The position numbers and the translations under genes are program-made. Shown here one piece after another: positions 34,015 to 43,824 of a DNA stretch of 43,830 bases. The stretch is from Flavobacteriaceae bacterium (GTDB lineage Bacteria; Bacteroidota; Bacteroidia; Flavobacteriales; Flavobacteriaceae), in assembly GCA_009926065.1 (NCBI GenBank), contig RFPP01000016.1, positions 1-43,830 on the forward strand. Reading direction: 5' to 3'. Under the pieces are notes generated by a model. The model had not been told where the DNA came from. It made no database searches and worked only from the letters and a program-made list of their open reading frames with translations. The stretch's first letter is position 1; each line of letters begins with the position of its first letter.

Positions 34015-36438
34015 ATGAAAAAATTAGAAAGAATTTATCCTCATGCAATTGCCGTATTAGGTTTTATTTTAATTTCCCTAATTTATTTTTATCCTGTACT
34101 TCAAGGAAAAAAAATTGCTCAATCAGATATAGCACAGTATATCGGAATGGCAAAAGAGCAAATAGATTTTCGAGCTACTGAAAATGCCGAACCTTATTGG
34201 ACTAACTCAGCTTTTGGTGGTATGCCCACCTATCAATTAGGGGCAAATTATCCACATGAATATATTAGTAAAATTGATAGTGTTTTACGATTTTTACCAA
34301 GACCAGCCGATTATTTATTTCTTTATTTCCTGGGATTTTATGTCCTATTATTAGTTTTAAAATCCGATCCATTAAAAGCCTTTTTTGGCGCTCTTGCTTT
34401 TGGATTTTCCACCTATTTAATTATAATTCTGGGAGTGGGTCATAATGCCAAAGCCCACGCTATAGCTTATATGCCCTTGGTTGTTGCAGGAATATTATTA
34501 GTATTTCAGCGCCGATTTATTGTTGGAGGTTTGCTCACAATGATAGCCGCATCCTTAGAATTGAACGCCAATCACCCGCAAATGACTTATTATTTACTTT
34601 TTTTAATTCTGATAATTACTGTTTATTATAGTTTTAAATATGTAAAAGAGAAAGAAATTAAATCTTTGTTTACTGCATTTGGGATTTTTGCTATTACCGG
34701 AATTTTAGCCATTGGTGCAAATGCTACTAGTTTATTGGCTACAGCCGAATATACGAAGTACAGTACTAGAGGAAAAAATGAATTGACATTTATCCCTGAT
34801 GGTTCAAAAAGTGCCACTGATAATGGAATGACTCGTGATTATATTACCGAATACAGTTATGGAATATCAGAAAGTTTTAATCTCATTTCACCACGAATTT
34901 TTGGTGGTTCCAATGGAGAAAATATTGGAACAAATACCAGTATGTATGAATTTTTAATTGGAAAAAGCGTTCCCGAAGAACAAGCCAAAGATTTCGTTTC
35001 TAGTATGCCTGCTTATTGGGGAGACCAACCAATTGTTGCCGCTCCAGCCTACGTTGGTGCAGTGGTTTTCTTTCTTTGCTTGATTGCATTATTTTTAGAT
35101 AATCGTAAAATAAAGTATGTTTTTATTGCTGGTGCAGTTTTTTCACTTTTACTTTCTTGGGGCAAAAACTTCCCAATATTAACTGATTTCTTTATTGATA
35201 CAATCCCACTGTATAACAAATTTAGAGCAGTTTCTTCCATTCAAGTAATTTTAGAATTATGTATTCCAGTACTAGCAATTATGGGATTACAATCGTTTTT
35301 CAAAGAAGAAAAAGAACAACAATTAAAAGGACTTTATCTTTCGGGAGGAGTGTTTTTTGGAATAATAGTTTTTTTAATTGCAATAAAAAGTCAGTTTAGT
35401 TTTTCTGGAGGGAGTGACGATTATTATCTTCAAAACTACGGGACTGAGTTTATGAATGCATTAAAGGAAGATAGAAAAAGCCTTTACTCTGCTGATTTAT
35501 TGCGATCTGGATTTTTAGTTTTGTTAGCGTTTGGGTTGCTTTGGATTTTTATTAAAAATAAAATTTCAAAATCGACTGCTATAATTTTAGTAGGAATCAT
35601 TATGATTTCCGATTTATTTTTTATTGATAAAAATTATGTTAATGCTAAGAGTTTTGTATCTCCAAGTGAAGTAGATGTTCCATTTCAGCCTACTGCTTCT
35701 GATTTAGAGATTCTTCGTGATACTTCTCATTACAGAGTATTTGAGGTAAATGGAAATATGTCAAGTTCTAGAGCTTCCTATTTTCATCAATCTATAGGTG
35801 GGTATAGCGCGGTGAAACCTCGAAGAATGCAACAGTTATTTGATTACCAAATTGCCAAAAACAATATGGAAGTTTTGAATATGTTGAATACCAAATACAT
35901 TATTCAAACAGACAAAGAAGGCAAAGAATTTCCAACCTACAATCCAAATTACAATGGTAATGCTTGGTTTGTTCAAAAGGTGAAATTAGTAAATTCTCCT
36001 GATGAAGAAATGAAAGCTTTGGATAAATTAGATTCTAAAAATGAAGCTGTTGTTAACCAGAAAGAATTTGGCATACAACTTAAAACGAATTCATTTGTTA
36101 AAGATACTTTATCATCTATCAAGTTAATTAGTTATAAGCCAAATCATTTGAAATATGTTTCAAACAATGCCAATCAAGGTTTGGCAGTTTTTTCTGAAAT
36201 GTACTATGCTGATGGTTGGAACGCCACAATTGATGGTAAAGCAACATCTCATTTCAGAGCCGATTATGTGCTTCGAGCGATGGAAATTCCTGCCGGCAAA
36301 CACACTATAGAATTCAAGTTTGAGCCTCAAGTGGTTAAAACAGGAAGTACAATCTCTTTTATTAGTTTTATAATGATGATTTTGTTATTGGGAAGTGCTA
36401 TTTATTTTGAGAGAAAAAAGCTAAACAATAAACAATAA
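34015..36438 (+). CDS. YfhO family polytopic membrane protein (glycosyltransferase GT-C-like)
   Basis: This 807-residue protein has about a dozen membrane segments (from residue 12 to about 545, plus one near 780-800). An extracytoplasmic domain lies between about 555 and 775. The first loop carries QSDIAQYIGMAKEQ and PYWTNSAFGGMPTYQLG, the acidic first-loop pattern of GT-C enzymes and YfhO. The C-terminal NQGLAVFSEMYYADGWNATIDGK is the family signature. In Firmicutes YfhO proteins add sugars to teichoic acids from polyprenyl-phosphate donors. Here an analogous transfer to an envelope polymer is inferred. The gene is followed after only four bases by a glycosyltransferase gene, so the two are one operon. 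Confidence 0.9.
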   Translation: MKKLERIYPHAIAVLGFILISLIYFYPVLQGKKIAQSDIAQYIGMAKEQIDFRATENAEPYWTNSAFGGMPTYQLGANYPHEYISKIDSVLRFLPRPADYLFLYFLGFYVLLLVLKSDPLKAFFGALAFGFSTYLIIILGVGHNAKAHAIAYMPLVVAGILLVFQRRFIVGGLLTMIAASLELNANHPQMTYYLLFLILIITVYYSFKYVKEKEIKSLFTAFGIFAITGILAIGANATSLLATAEYTKYSTRGKNELTFIPDGSKSATDNGMTRDYITEYSYGISESFNLISPRIFGGSNGENIGTNTSMYEFLIGKSVPEEQAKDFVSSMPAYWGDQPIVAAPAYVGAVVFFLCLIALFLDNRKIKYVFIAGAVFSLLLSWGKNFPILTDFFIDTIPLYNKFRAVSSIQVILELCIPVLAIMGLQSFFKEEKEQQLKGLYLSGGVFFGIIVFLIAIKSQFSFSGGSDDYYLQNYGTEFMNALKEDRKSLYSADLLRSGFLVLLAFGLLWIFIKNKISKSTAIILVGIIMISDLFFIDKNYVNAKSFVSPSEVDVPFQPTASDLEILRDTSHYRVFEVNGNMSSSRASYFHQSIGGYSAVKPRRMQQLFDYQIAKNNMEVLNMLNTKYIIQTDKEGKEFPTYNPNYNGNAWFVQKVKLVNSPDEEMKALDKLDSKNEAVVNQKEFGIQLKTNSFVKDTLSSIKLISYKPNHLKYVSNNANQGLAVFSEMYYADGWNATIDGKATSHFRADYVLRAMEIPAGKHTIEFKFEPQVVKTGSTISFISFIMMILLLGSAIYFERKKLNNKQ

Positions 36439-36442
36439 GGAA

Positions 36443-37729
36443 TTGGATAACAACAAACTATTAATTATCACTTACTATTGGCCACCAGCTGGAGGTCCAG
36501 GAGTTCAGCGTTGGTTAAAATTTGTGAAATATTTACCAGATTTTGGTTATCAGCCAATAGTTTATATACCCGAAAACCCATCTTATCCAATTATTGATGA
36601 GAACTTACTTTCGGAGGTTTCAAATGAAGCTATTATTTTAAGAAATAAAATTGTAGAGCCCTATCAGTGGGCTTCTTTTCTATCAAAAAATAAAACTACT
36701 AAAATCAGTTCTGGAATTATTCCGAATAATAAAAAGCAATCGTTCTTAGATAAAATATTACTTTGGATTCGAGGAAATATTTTTATTCCCGATGCAAGAA
36801 TATTATGGGTAAAGCCATCGGTAAAATTTTTAGAAAAATACATTTCTGAAAATGGAATTACTACAATTATTACTTCGGGACCACCACATAGTTTGCATTT
36901 AATAGGTTTAGAATTAAAACAAAAATTAAATGTTAGGTGGGTGGCTGATTTTCGTGATCCTTGGACTACAATAGGATACCATAAAGCACTGAAACTATCT
37001 GAATTTGCCTCAAATAAACACAAGCAACTAGAATTTAGAGTATTGAATACTGCCGATTTGATTTTGGTTACAAGTCCAACCACCAGAGCAGAATTTAAAC
37101 GAATAACATCCAAGCCTGTTGAAGTAATTACGAACGGTTATGATGTTGAGAAAATTGGTAATCAAATTATTGATAAGAAATTCTCATTAGCGCATATCGG
37201 TTCTTTTTTATCTGAAAGAAACCCAAGGATTTTATGGGAGAGTATTTCTGAATTAATTAGAGAAAATCCCTTATTTGCATCACATTTCCAACTAAAATTG
37301 ATTGGTGCGGTGAGTCAAGAGGTATTGGATTCAATTGCTTTATTTCAGTTACAAAATTATGTTCTGAATTTAGGATATGTTTCTCACGATGAAGCCATAG
37401 CACATCAAAAGAAGTCTCAAGTTCTTTTATTAATTGAAATTAATTCAGAAGATACGAAGAGTATTATTCCAGGAAAATTATTCGAATATATGGTTTCAGA
37501 GCGACCTATCATTGGCGTAGGCCCAAGAGGATGCGACTTTGCTGAAATATTGATCGACACGAATACCGGTGTTTTTGCCGATTATTCTGAAAAAGAAAAA
37601 TTAAAAAATTATATAGTCAATTACTTTAGTTTGTTTTTGGAGGGAAATTTAAAGTCAAATGCGGTTGGTTTACAAAAATATTCCAGAAAAAATTTGACTG
37701 AAAAACTGGTAAGTCTTTTAAAAAGGTAA
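36443..37729 (+). CDS. Glycosyltransferase (GT4-like), TTG start
   Basis: This 428-residue protein has a GT-B fold. The N-terminus LLIITYYWPPAGGPGVQRWLKFVKYL carries the glycine-rich donor/acceptor loop. TSGPPHSLHLIGLELK and VADFRDPWT are typical of this flavobacterial group. The C-terminal domain has IHSF-like LAHIGSFLSERNP and PGKLFEYMVSERPIIGVGP with the conserved Glu of the E-x7-E region. The start is TTG at 36443, five bases after AAGGA and four after the yfhO stop. This keeps the expected M-x-N-K-LLIIT N-terminus, and no ATG fits. It probably acts with the YfhO protein on a surface glycan or glycolipid. Donor and acceptor are unknown. Confidence 0.88.
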   Translation: MDNNKLLIITYYWPPAGGPGVQRWLKFVKYLPDFGYQPIVYIPENPSYPIIDENLLSEVSNEAIILRNKIVEPYQWASFLSKNKTTKISSGIIPNNKKQSFLDKILLWIRGNIFIPDARILWVKPSVKFLEKYISENGITTIITSGPPHSLHLIGLELKQKLNVRWVADFRDPWTTIGYHKALKLSEFASNKHKQLEFRVLNTADLILVTSPTTRAEFKRITSKPVEVITNGYDVEKIGNQIIDKKFSLAHIGSFLSERNPRILWESISELIRENPLFASHFQLKLIGAVSQEVLDSIALFQLQNYVLNLGYVSHDEAIAHQKKSQVLLLIEINSEDTKSIIPGKLFEYMVSERPIIGVGPRGCDFAEILIDTNTGVFADYSEKEKLKNYIVNYFSLFLEGNLKSNAVGLQKYSRKNLTEKLVSLLKR

Positions 37730-37823
37730 ACTAAGTATCAATATTTTACCATTTGATTAAAAAAATAATTTTTTTATAATTGGATTACTAATTACCTTCG
37801 GGCCAAATTTTGTTACATTATCA

Positions 37824-39014
37824 ATGAAATATTTAATATACTTTTTGTCTTTTACAACTTTAGTTTCTTTTTCTACTCAAGAAATTTATTGTCAAGTTTA
37901 TAATGCTAATTATGCAGCTGTTGTTAATCAATGTTCAAGTTCAAACATATTGAATAACCTGACTGAATATGAGGCTCTTGGAGTCAAAAGAAGAGGAACT
38001 GTTGCCTTAGACAATACCTTAACTTGGTTAAAAAACAAATATTTAAGTTATGGTTACACAGCAAGTCAAATTACTGAATATTCTTATACTTATACTGGTT
38101 CAACTGCGGTTTGTAAAAACCTAGTGGTCACCAAAATAGGTACCGTTTATCCAAATAAATTTATAATTATTGATGGTCATTACGATTCTTTAAACGGTAC
38201 TGGAACAAATGATAATGGAAGTGGATTAGCATGTATTTTAGAAGTTGCCCGTTTATTACAAAATATACCAACACAATATTCAATAAAGTTTATCAATTTC
38301 AGTGGTGAAGAAGATGGTTTATTTGGAAGTCAGCATTTTGTTTCAGCAGTTGTAAATGCCACTACCCCTAAAATGGATATCAAATTGGTTTTTAACATAG
38401 ATGAAGTGGGAGGAGTAGCAGGAATGGTAAATAACACAATTACTTGTGAAAGAGACCAATCTTCACCTACTTCAAATAATGCGGCTTCTGCTGCCGTAAC
38501 CAATGAATTAATTACCTGTGTTGGATTGTATTCGCCATTAAGCACTTTTTTAGATCGTGCTTATGCTTCAGATTATATGTCATTTCAAAGCAATAATGAA
38601 GTAATTACAGGTTTTTTCGAAAGAAATGAGACTACCCATAAACATACTCCAACGGATTTTTTAATCAATATGGATCCTACCTACAACTATAATGTTGCTA
38701 AAGCAGCAATTGGTGCGATGTTGCATTTTTCGGTTGTTGATACTTCATTAACAAATGAAGAATTTGAATCCAGTTTCCAAGGTTCTATTTATCCAAATCC
38801 TGCAACTGATTTACTTTATATAAATTGTGGAAAATTAGATAGAAATTACACTTTTAAATTGGTAGATTTATTAGGAAAAACAATCATTACAAAGTCATTT
38901 GAAATGGCTAGTCAAAATGAGTCTATTTCAATTTCAGCTATTCCGAATGGTCTTTATTTGGCAGTAATTGAATCAGGGGAAAATAAATACACTAAGAAAA
39001 TTATTATAAACTAA
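37824..39014 (+). CDS. Secreted M28 family zinc aminopeptidase with T9SS sorting domain
   Basis: This 396-residue protein has a signal peptide (1-24, ending IYCQ). The M28 domain (about 50-305) has all ligands for two zinc ions: H119 in DGHYDS, D130 in NDNGSG, the base E162 with E163 in SGEEDGLFGS, D193 in NIDEVGG, and H272/H274 in TTHKHTPTD. A type A T9SS domain (about 320-396, SIYPNPATDLLYIN to ENKYTKKIIIN) shows that it is exported across the outer membrane. It should release N-terminal amino acids from peptides outside the cell. It ends one base from the convergent esterase gene, also a T9SS cargo. Confidence 0.94.
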   Translation: MKYLIYFLSFTTLVSFSTQEIYCQVYNANYAAVVNQCSSSNILNNLTEYEALGVKRRGTVALDNTLTWLKNKYLSYGYTASQITEYSYTYTGSTAVCKNLVVTKIGTVYPNKFIIIDGHYDSLNGTGTNDNGSGLACILEVARLLQNIPTQYSIKFINFSGEEDGLFGSQHFVSAVVNATTPKMDIKLVFNIDEVGGVAGMVNNTITCERDQSSPTSNNAASAAVTNELITCVGLYSPLSTFLDRAYASDYMSFQSNNEVITGFFERNETTHKHTPTDFLINMDPTYNYNVAKAAIGAMLHFSVVDTSLTNEEFESSFQGSIYPNPATDLLYINCGKLDRNYTFKLVDLLGKTIITKSFEMASQNESISISAIPNGLYLAVIESGENKYTKKIIIN

Positions 39015-39015
39015 T

Positions 39016-40518
39016 TTAGTTTTTAATTAGTTTTCTAATAAAGTTGTTTTCATCGTTATTCAACTTGACAATATACAATCCTTTTGCTAAATCGGAGATA
39101 TCAATCGTAAATTCTATACAATTTTGAATCAAGTTTTCTCGAACAATTTTACCAGAGAAATCTAATATTTGATATTTTATTTCCGAGCTTGAATTTGATA
39201 ATGATATAGTTACATCATTTTGACTTGGGTTTGGATACAATTTGAAAAATGAATTAGCATTATCAGCTAATCCCATTGTAGATAGGGAGATACTTCTGTT
39301 TATTTCATCCCAACTTTTATTTAAATTCTCAACATACAAACTAACAGTATAGTTTCCTGAGGTTGCATAAGTATGCGTTGGACTTTGTAAATTACTTGTT
39401 GTACCATCTCCAAAATCCCAAAACCATGAAATTGCACCACTACTTGTATCGGTAAAATTAACAGTTAATCCATTTACTGTTGAAGTATAATTTGCAGTTG
39501 GTTTGTGTTGTTTCCACAAAAATGTGGTCGATTTTTCCAATACAATTGGCCAATAGGAATTCCCGCCCGTTCCATTACTCCAAGTTCCATTGGTTGTACC
39601 ATAAAATTCATGTCCAACACCAGCTACAAAATAGATTTCATTATTGGTAAAATTCAATGAATTTAACTTATTTTTAATTGGATTACTTCCATCTGCTGTT
39701 GGTAAAGCTGAATAACCAAAAGGACTTCCAGTATTAAATGAAACTGTAGAATCTGATTCTCCATGCACTAAAAATACGGGAGTGTTATTATTTGAAGTAA
39801 TTAAATTGGTGCTTTGAATTCCTCCCCAAAGTGAAATAATCGCATCTGGTTTTCCACTATAAGAGAGATTCGCACCAATATCCAAACCCCCTAAATCAGG
39901 TGCTGTATGAGAAAATGGGGGAGTAATATTAGTATATTGAATCACACCAGTTTCAGCAGGTTTTTCTGAAATTTGATCTAAATAAATACTGTGCAACGCA
40001 ATAAATGCACCGGCGCTACTTCCTACAAAATATACTCTATTTGGATCAATTCCATAGGTTGATGCATTAGCTCTAAAATACCTAACGGCGGTTCTACCGT
40101 CTTGCAAACCTCTGTAAACAGCTCTGGTTGAATGAATTACGATATTACTTGTTGCGTTAAATCCCAATCGATAGTCTATTGTTGCAGTTACATACCCTTT
40201 TCTTGCAAAATAATCGCAAAAAGCCATCATGTCATCTACATTTTTACTTCCAGAGAAAAATCCACCAGGATGAGCAAAGATAATAACTGGTCTATTGGTA
40301 AAGGTATCACCTGTTGGTCTGTAAACATCCATCACTAAATTTTGTGGAGTTGTGCTGGATTCCACAGTTCCAAAACCATCTACTGAAGGGGCAGTTCCAT
40401 AAATCACATTTTGTGTGATTGTCGATGATTGAAAAAGAGTATTAGTGTAACGATATCGTTGAGAAAAACCCCAAAAGGGAATAATTAGAATAATTAATAC
40501 GAAGTTACCTAGTTTCAT
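39016..40518 (-). CDS. Secreted alpha/beta hydrolase (esterase/lipase-like) with PKD and T9SS domains
   Basis: This 500-residue protein has a signal peptide (1-20, ending FWGFSQ). The alpha/beta hydrolase domain (about 35-335) has the oxyanion motif HPGGFFSG (83-90), nucleophile S168 in GSSAGA, acid D256 in HGESDSTV and base H303 in GVGHEF. A PKD domain (about 340-413, WFWDFGDGTTSNLQSPTHTY) follows, then a type A T9SS sorting domain (about 424-500, KLYPNPSQND to NFIRKLIKN). The HPGG motif and the layout resemble the carboxylesterase/BD-FAE group, which includes feruloyl and acetyl-xylan esterases. The actual ester is unknown. It is tail-to-tail with the M28 peptidase gene. Confidence 0.92.
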   Translation of the reverse strand: MKLGNFVLIILIIPFWGFSQRYRYTNTLFQSSTITQNVIYGTAPSVDGFGTVESSTTPQNLVMDVYRPTGDTFTNRPVIIFAHPGGFFSGSKNVDDMMAFCDYFARKGYVTATIDYRLGFNATSNIVIHSTRAVYRGLQDGRTAVRYFRANASTYGIDPNRVYFVGSSAGAFIALHSIYLDQISEKPAETGVIQYTNITPPFSHTAPDLGGLDIGANLSYSGKPDAIISLWGGIQSTNLITSNNNTPVFLVHGESDSTVSFNTGSPFGYSALPTADGSNPIKNKLNSLNFTNNEIYFVAGVGHEFYGTTNGTWSNGTGGNSYWPIVLEKSTTFLWKQHKPTANYTSTVNGLTVNFTDTSSGAISWFWDFGDGTTSNLQSPTHTYATSGNYTVSLYVENLNKSWDEINRSISLSTMGLADNANSFFKLYPNPSQNDVTISLSNSSSEIKYQILDFSGKIVRENLIQNCIEFTIDISDLAKGLYIVKLNNDENNFIRKLIKN

Positions 40519-40569
40519 TTTGTCCTATTTAGGAAATCAAATATACTAAATTTTCAAAACTTATAATTG

Positions 40570-43359
40570 CTATAATTTATCCTTCAGATATTTAGCTGTA
40601 ATCGATTCTTTGTTTTTTACAATTTCCTCTGGAGTTCCTACGGCTAAAATACGACCGCCTAATTCTCCGCCTTCAGGCCCTAAATCAATTATATGGTCAG
40701 CACATTTTATCAAATCTAAATTGTGTTCAATTACAATTATTGAATGACCTTTTTCAATTAAAGCGTCAAAAGAGGTTAATAATTTTTTAATATCATGAAA
40801 ATGCAAACCCGTAGTTGGTTCATCAAAAACAAACAGAGCTTTGTCTTTTGTACTCCCTTTAACAAGAAACGAAGCTAATTTAATACGCTGCGCCTCACCT
40901 CCAGAAAGAGTTGATGAAGATTGCCCTAATTGAACATATCCTAAACCTACATCTTGAAGAGGTTGAAGTTTTTGAACAATCTTAGACCAATTTGAACTTT
41001 TGAAAAACTCCAAAGAATCATCTACCGTCATTGTCAATATATCATCAATATTTTTTCCTTCAAATGTAACTTCTAAGACTTCCTTTTTGAATCTTTTACC
41101 TTTACAAGTTTCACATGGCAATTGAACATCGGCCATAAATACCATTTCTACGTTAATTGTACCTTCTCCCTTGCAAGTTTCACAACGTCCTCCGTCAACA
41201 TTAAATGAAAAATGTTTCGGTTGGTAACCACGAATTTTTGATAATTTTTCTTTAGCAAATAAATCCCTAATATCGTCGTAAGCTTTAATATACGTTACAG
41301 GATTAGATCTCGAACTCCTACCAATAGGGTTTTGATCTACATATTCAATGTGTTTTATTTTAGAGTAAAATCCTTGAATATCTGTGAATTGTCCCGCTTT
41401 ATCTCCCACACCATCTAATTTTTTTTGCATTGCAGGAAATAGTATTTTCTTAACTAATGTACTTTTCCCGCTCCCAGAAACCCCTGTAATTACGGTTAGA
41501 ACTTCCAATGGAAATTTCACAGTTACATTCTGTAAATTATTTTCACGAGCACCAACAATCTCGATAAATGAAGACCATTTTCTTCTATTTTTGGGCACTT
41601 CAATTTCTAGACTACCATTTAAATAGTTGGCTGTTAATGTATTTTCCTTGAGAATTTCTTCAAAAGTACCTTGAGCAACCAATTTTCCACCGTGAGTTCC
41701 GGCTTCAGGACCAATATCAATGATCATATCGGCAGCTTTCATGATGTCTTCATCGTGCTCTACAATTATTACTGTATTTCCAAGGTCTCGAAGCGAAAGC
41801 AATACTTTTATCAATCGTTCCGTATCTTTTGGATGTAATCCAATGCTAGGTTCGTCTAAAATATACATCGATCCCACCAAACTACTTCCCAATGAAGTGG
41901 CTAAATTGATTCTCTGTGATTCTCCACCAGATAGTGATGCCGAATTTCTGTTTAAAGTTAAATAATCGAGACCTACATCCACCAAAAACCTTAATCGGCT
42001 ATTAATTTCAATTAATAAGCGTTTGGCAATTTTTTGATCAAAATCAGATAATTCTAATGTTTCAAAAAAGGTTACTAATTTCTTAATTGAAATTTGAACC
42101 AAATCTGAAATGGTTTTTCCACCAATTTTAATATATGAAGCTTCAACTCGTAAGCGATTTCCTTTACAACTTTGGCATTTTGTTTTACCACGGTATCTAG
42201 AAAGCATCACACGATTTTGAATTTTGTAATTTTTTTCTTCTAATTCTTTGAAAAAATCATTTAATCCTGTAAAGTAGGAATTTCCTTCCCATACTAATGC
42301 TTTGTCTTTTTCAGATAGTTCGAAGTAGGGTTTGTGAATAGGAAAATCAAATTTATAGGCATTGTTAACCAATTCATCTCTATACCAACTCATGCTTTCT
42401 CCACGCCAAGCATAAATTGCGTTTTCATAAATAGAAAGTGACGTGTTTGGAATTACTAATTCTTCATCAATTCCAATTACATTTCCGTAACCTTCGCACA
42501 CAGGACAAGCCCCATAAGGATTATTGAAACTAAACAAGTGAACATTTGGTTCTAAAAAAGAAATGCCATCTAATTCAAAATTGTTGCTGTAGGTATTTCT
42601 TTTATTGGTAGTTACTTCTTGTAAATAGCAAAGCCCTTTACCTTCGTAAAATGCGGTTTGAATTGCGTCAGCAAGTCGATTGTAAAAATCTTCGTCGTTT
42701 TGAATCACAATTCGATCAATAATCAAAAAAACTTCCTTTTTTACTAATGATATTGATTCCAATTGATCCAAACGAACCATTTCATTATCGACTAATATTC
42801 TAGAAAATCCTATTTTTAATAAGGAAGATAATTTGTCTTCAATTTTTCTTCCTTTTTCAAGTTGTATTGGGGCTAAAAGTAGCCATTTACTGTCATTTTC
42901 AAGAGTTTTAATTTCATTAATTACATCAGTTACAGTATGTCGTTTTACTTCTTTATCTGAAATAGGAGAGTAGGTTTTACCTATTCGAGCATATAACAAC
43001 TTCAAATAATCATATATTTCAGTTGATGTACCCACCGTAGAGCGAGCATTGGTAGTATTTACTTTTTGTTCAATAGCAATTGCAGGAGCGATACCTTTGA
43101 TATATTCCACTTTTGGCTTGTCCAATCTTCCTAAAAATTGACGGGCGTAAGAAGACAAGCTTTCTACATATCTTCGTTGACCTTCAGCATATAAAGTATC
43201 AAATGCTAAACTTGATTTACCAGAACCCGATAATCCAGTAATTACTACCAATTTATTTCGAGGGATTGCGACATCAAGATTTTTCAAGTTGTGAACTTGA
43301 GCACCTTTGATTATAATATTTTTTTTAGGTAGTAGTTTTGAAATGTCAGTTTTAACCAT
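40570..43359 (-). CDS. uvrA: Excinuclease ABC subunit A
   Basis: This protein finds bulky DNA lesions and loads UvrB in nucleotide excision repair. I choose M at 43359 (MVKTDISKLL, 929 residues): a -7 promoter element at 43378-43385 places the transcript start after the alternative start at 43380. The two ABC domains have Walker A GLSGSGKSS and GVSGSGKST, signatures LSGGESQRI and LSGGEAQRI, and Walker B ILDEPSIGLHP and VFDEPTTGLHF. Zinc-finger cysteines are present in CPVCEGYG, CQSCKGNR and the CETCKGEG/CETCKGKR pair. The length is normal for Bacteroidota UvrA. The gene stands alone. Confidence 0.97.
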   Translation of the reverse strand: MVKTDISKLLPKKNIIIKGAQVHNLKNLDVAIPRNKLVVITGLSGSGKSSLAFDTLYAEGQRRYVESLSSYARQFLGRLDKPKVEYIKGIAPAIAIEQKVNTTNARSTVGTSTEIYDYLKLLYARIGKTYSPISDKEVKRHTVTDVINEIKTLENDSKWLLLAPIQLEKGRKIEDKLSSLLKIGFSRILVDNEMVRLDQLESISLVKKEVFLIIDRIVIQNDEDFYNRLADAIQTAFYEGKGLCYLQEVTTNKRNTYSNNFELDGISFLEPNVHLFSFNNPYGACPVCEGYGNVIGIDEELVIPNTSLSIYENAIYAWRGESMSWYRDELVNNAYKFDFPIHKPYFELSEKDKALVWEGNSYFTGLNDFFKELEEKNYKIQNRVMLSRYRGKTKCQSCKGNRLRVEASYIKIGGKTISDLVQISIKKLVTFFETLELSDFDQKIAKRLLIEINSRLRFLVDVGLDYLTLNRNSASLSGGESQRINLATSLGSSLVGSMYILDEPSIGLHPKDTERLIKVLLSLRDLGNTVIIVEHDEDIMKAADMIIDIGPEAGTHGGKLVAQGTFEEILKENTLTANYLNGSLEIEVPKNRRKWSSFIEIVGARENNLQNVTVKFPLEVLTVITGVSGSGKSTLVKKILFPAMQKKLDGVGDKAGQFTDIQGFYSKIKHIEYVDQNPIGRSSRSNPVTYIKAYDDIRDLFAKEKLSKIRGYQPKHFSFNVDGGRCETCKGEGTINVEMVFMADVQLPCETCKGKRFKKEVLEVTFEGKNIDDILTMTVDDSLEFFKSSNWSKIVQKLQPLQDVGLGYVQLGQSSSTLSGGEAQRIKLASFLVKGSTKDKALFVFDEPTTGLHFHDIKKLLTSFDALIEKGHSIIVIEHNLDLIKCADHIIDLGPEGGELGGRILAVGTPEEIVKNKESITAKYLKDKL

Positions 43360-43377
43360 GGTCAATTTTAAAGATTG

Positions 43378-43385
43378 CAAAGATA
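43378..43385 (-). promoter_or_regulatory. uvrA: Putative -7 element for uvrA
   Basis: TATCTTTG on the minus strand fits TAnnTTTG and ends 18 bases before the chosen ATG. No clear -33 element is visible. It supports the start at 43359 over 43380. Confidence 0.5.
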
Positions 43386-43443
43386 AAAAATAATACCATA
43401 CTTATTTTCATAACTAATTAAACTATTAATTTCACATTATTTT

Positions 43444-43698
43444 TTAGAAATTTACTATCTCGCTTGGTAAATATAACGAGATTAGAGTTTCGTTGTCTTG
43501 TCTCGCTCTATCAATCATAGCCTCGATGACACTTTCAACACTATAATCAAAAATGTTAAGTTCGCCAAGTTCTAAGAATTTATGAATACTGCCATCTTTG
43601 TTGCTATCGTAAACAAAATATTCCACTACTGTATGCTCATCCATCACGTCTTCTGAATAGCCGTCATCATAAAAACCATCATCTAAATCGTTTTCCAT
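43444..43698 (-). CDS. Acidic 84-residue protein of unknown origin
   Basis: This is an 84-residue acidic protein: MENDLDDGFYDDGYSEDVMDEH, then FVYDSNKDGSIHKFLELGEL and SVIEAMIDRARQDNETL. It has no signal peptide, membrane segment or known motif. The acidic Asp/Tyr-rich N-terminus and alpha-beta C-terminus suggest a small soluble, possibly partner-binding protein. I do not recognise it. The start is well supported by GGAG six bases upstream and a sigma70-like promoter (TTGTAA-N16-TATACT). Both signals are unlike the rest of this window, and its codon use (GGC, GTG, AGC, CTA) is more mixed. It may come from phage, plasmid or another genome joined at the contig end. Confidence 0.6.
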   Translation of the reverse strand: MENDLDDGFYDDGYSEDVMDEHTVVEYFVYDSNKDGSIHKFLELGELNIFDYSVESVIEAMIDRARQDNETLISLYLPSEIVNF

Positions 43699-43719
43699 AT
43701 CGTTCTCCAGTCAAAGTCT

Positions 43720-43747
43720 AGTATATCATCTTATGGATATGTTACAA
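43720..43747 (-). promoter_or_regulatory. Sigma70-type promoter of the 84-residue ORF
   Basis: On the minus strand TTGTAA (43747-43742), 16 bases, then TATACT (43725-43720) match -35/-10 sequences of the sigma70/sigmaA class. GGAG at 43708-43705 is six bases from the ATG. Confidence 0.55.
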
Positions 43748-43779
43748 TATATCATACTCAAAAAAAAAGAAATATTTCC

Positions 43780-43824
43780 TTGTTTTCTTGTGTAGTGTGG
43801 TATATAATAGAGACATCAGGGAGG
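43780..43824 (+). promoter_or_regulatory. Divergent sigma70-type promoter and Shine-Dalgarno at the window edge
   Basis: TTGTTT (43780-43785), 17 bases, then a consensus TATAAT (43803-43808) is followed by AGGGAGG (43818-43824). The window ends six bases later, just where a start codon would be expected. It therefore probably serves a gene that begins outside. Confidence 0.65.

Noticed and set aside
36664..37113. Antisense frame of 149 codons inside the glycosyltransferase gene.
   Set aside because: It is a shadow of the coding frame on the other strand, with no recognisable motif and no promoter.
37760..37778. A7-TAA-T7 stretch after the glycosyltransferase gene as terminator.
   Set aside because: A stem of only A-T pairs with a 3-base loop would be unstable; it is better explained as low-complexity sequence.
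43360..43380. Longer start of uvrA (seven extra residues).
   Set aside because: The start codon would lie upstream of the expected transcription start given the -7 element at 43378-43385.
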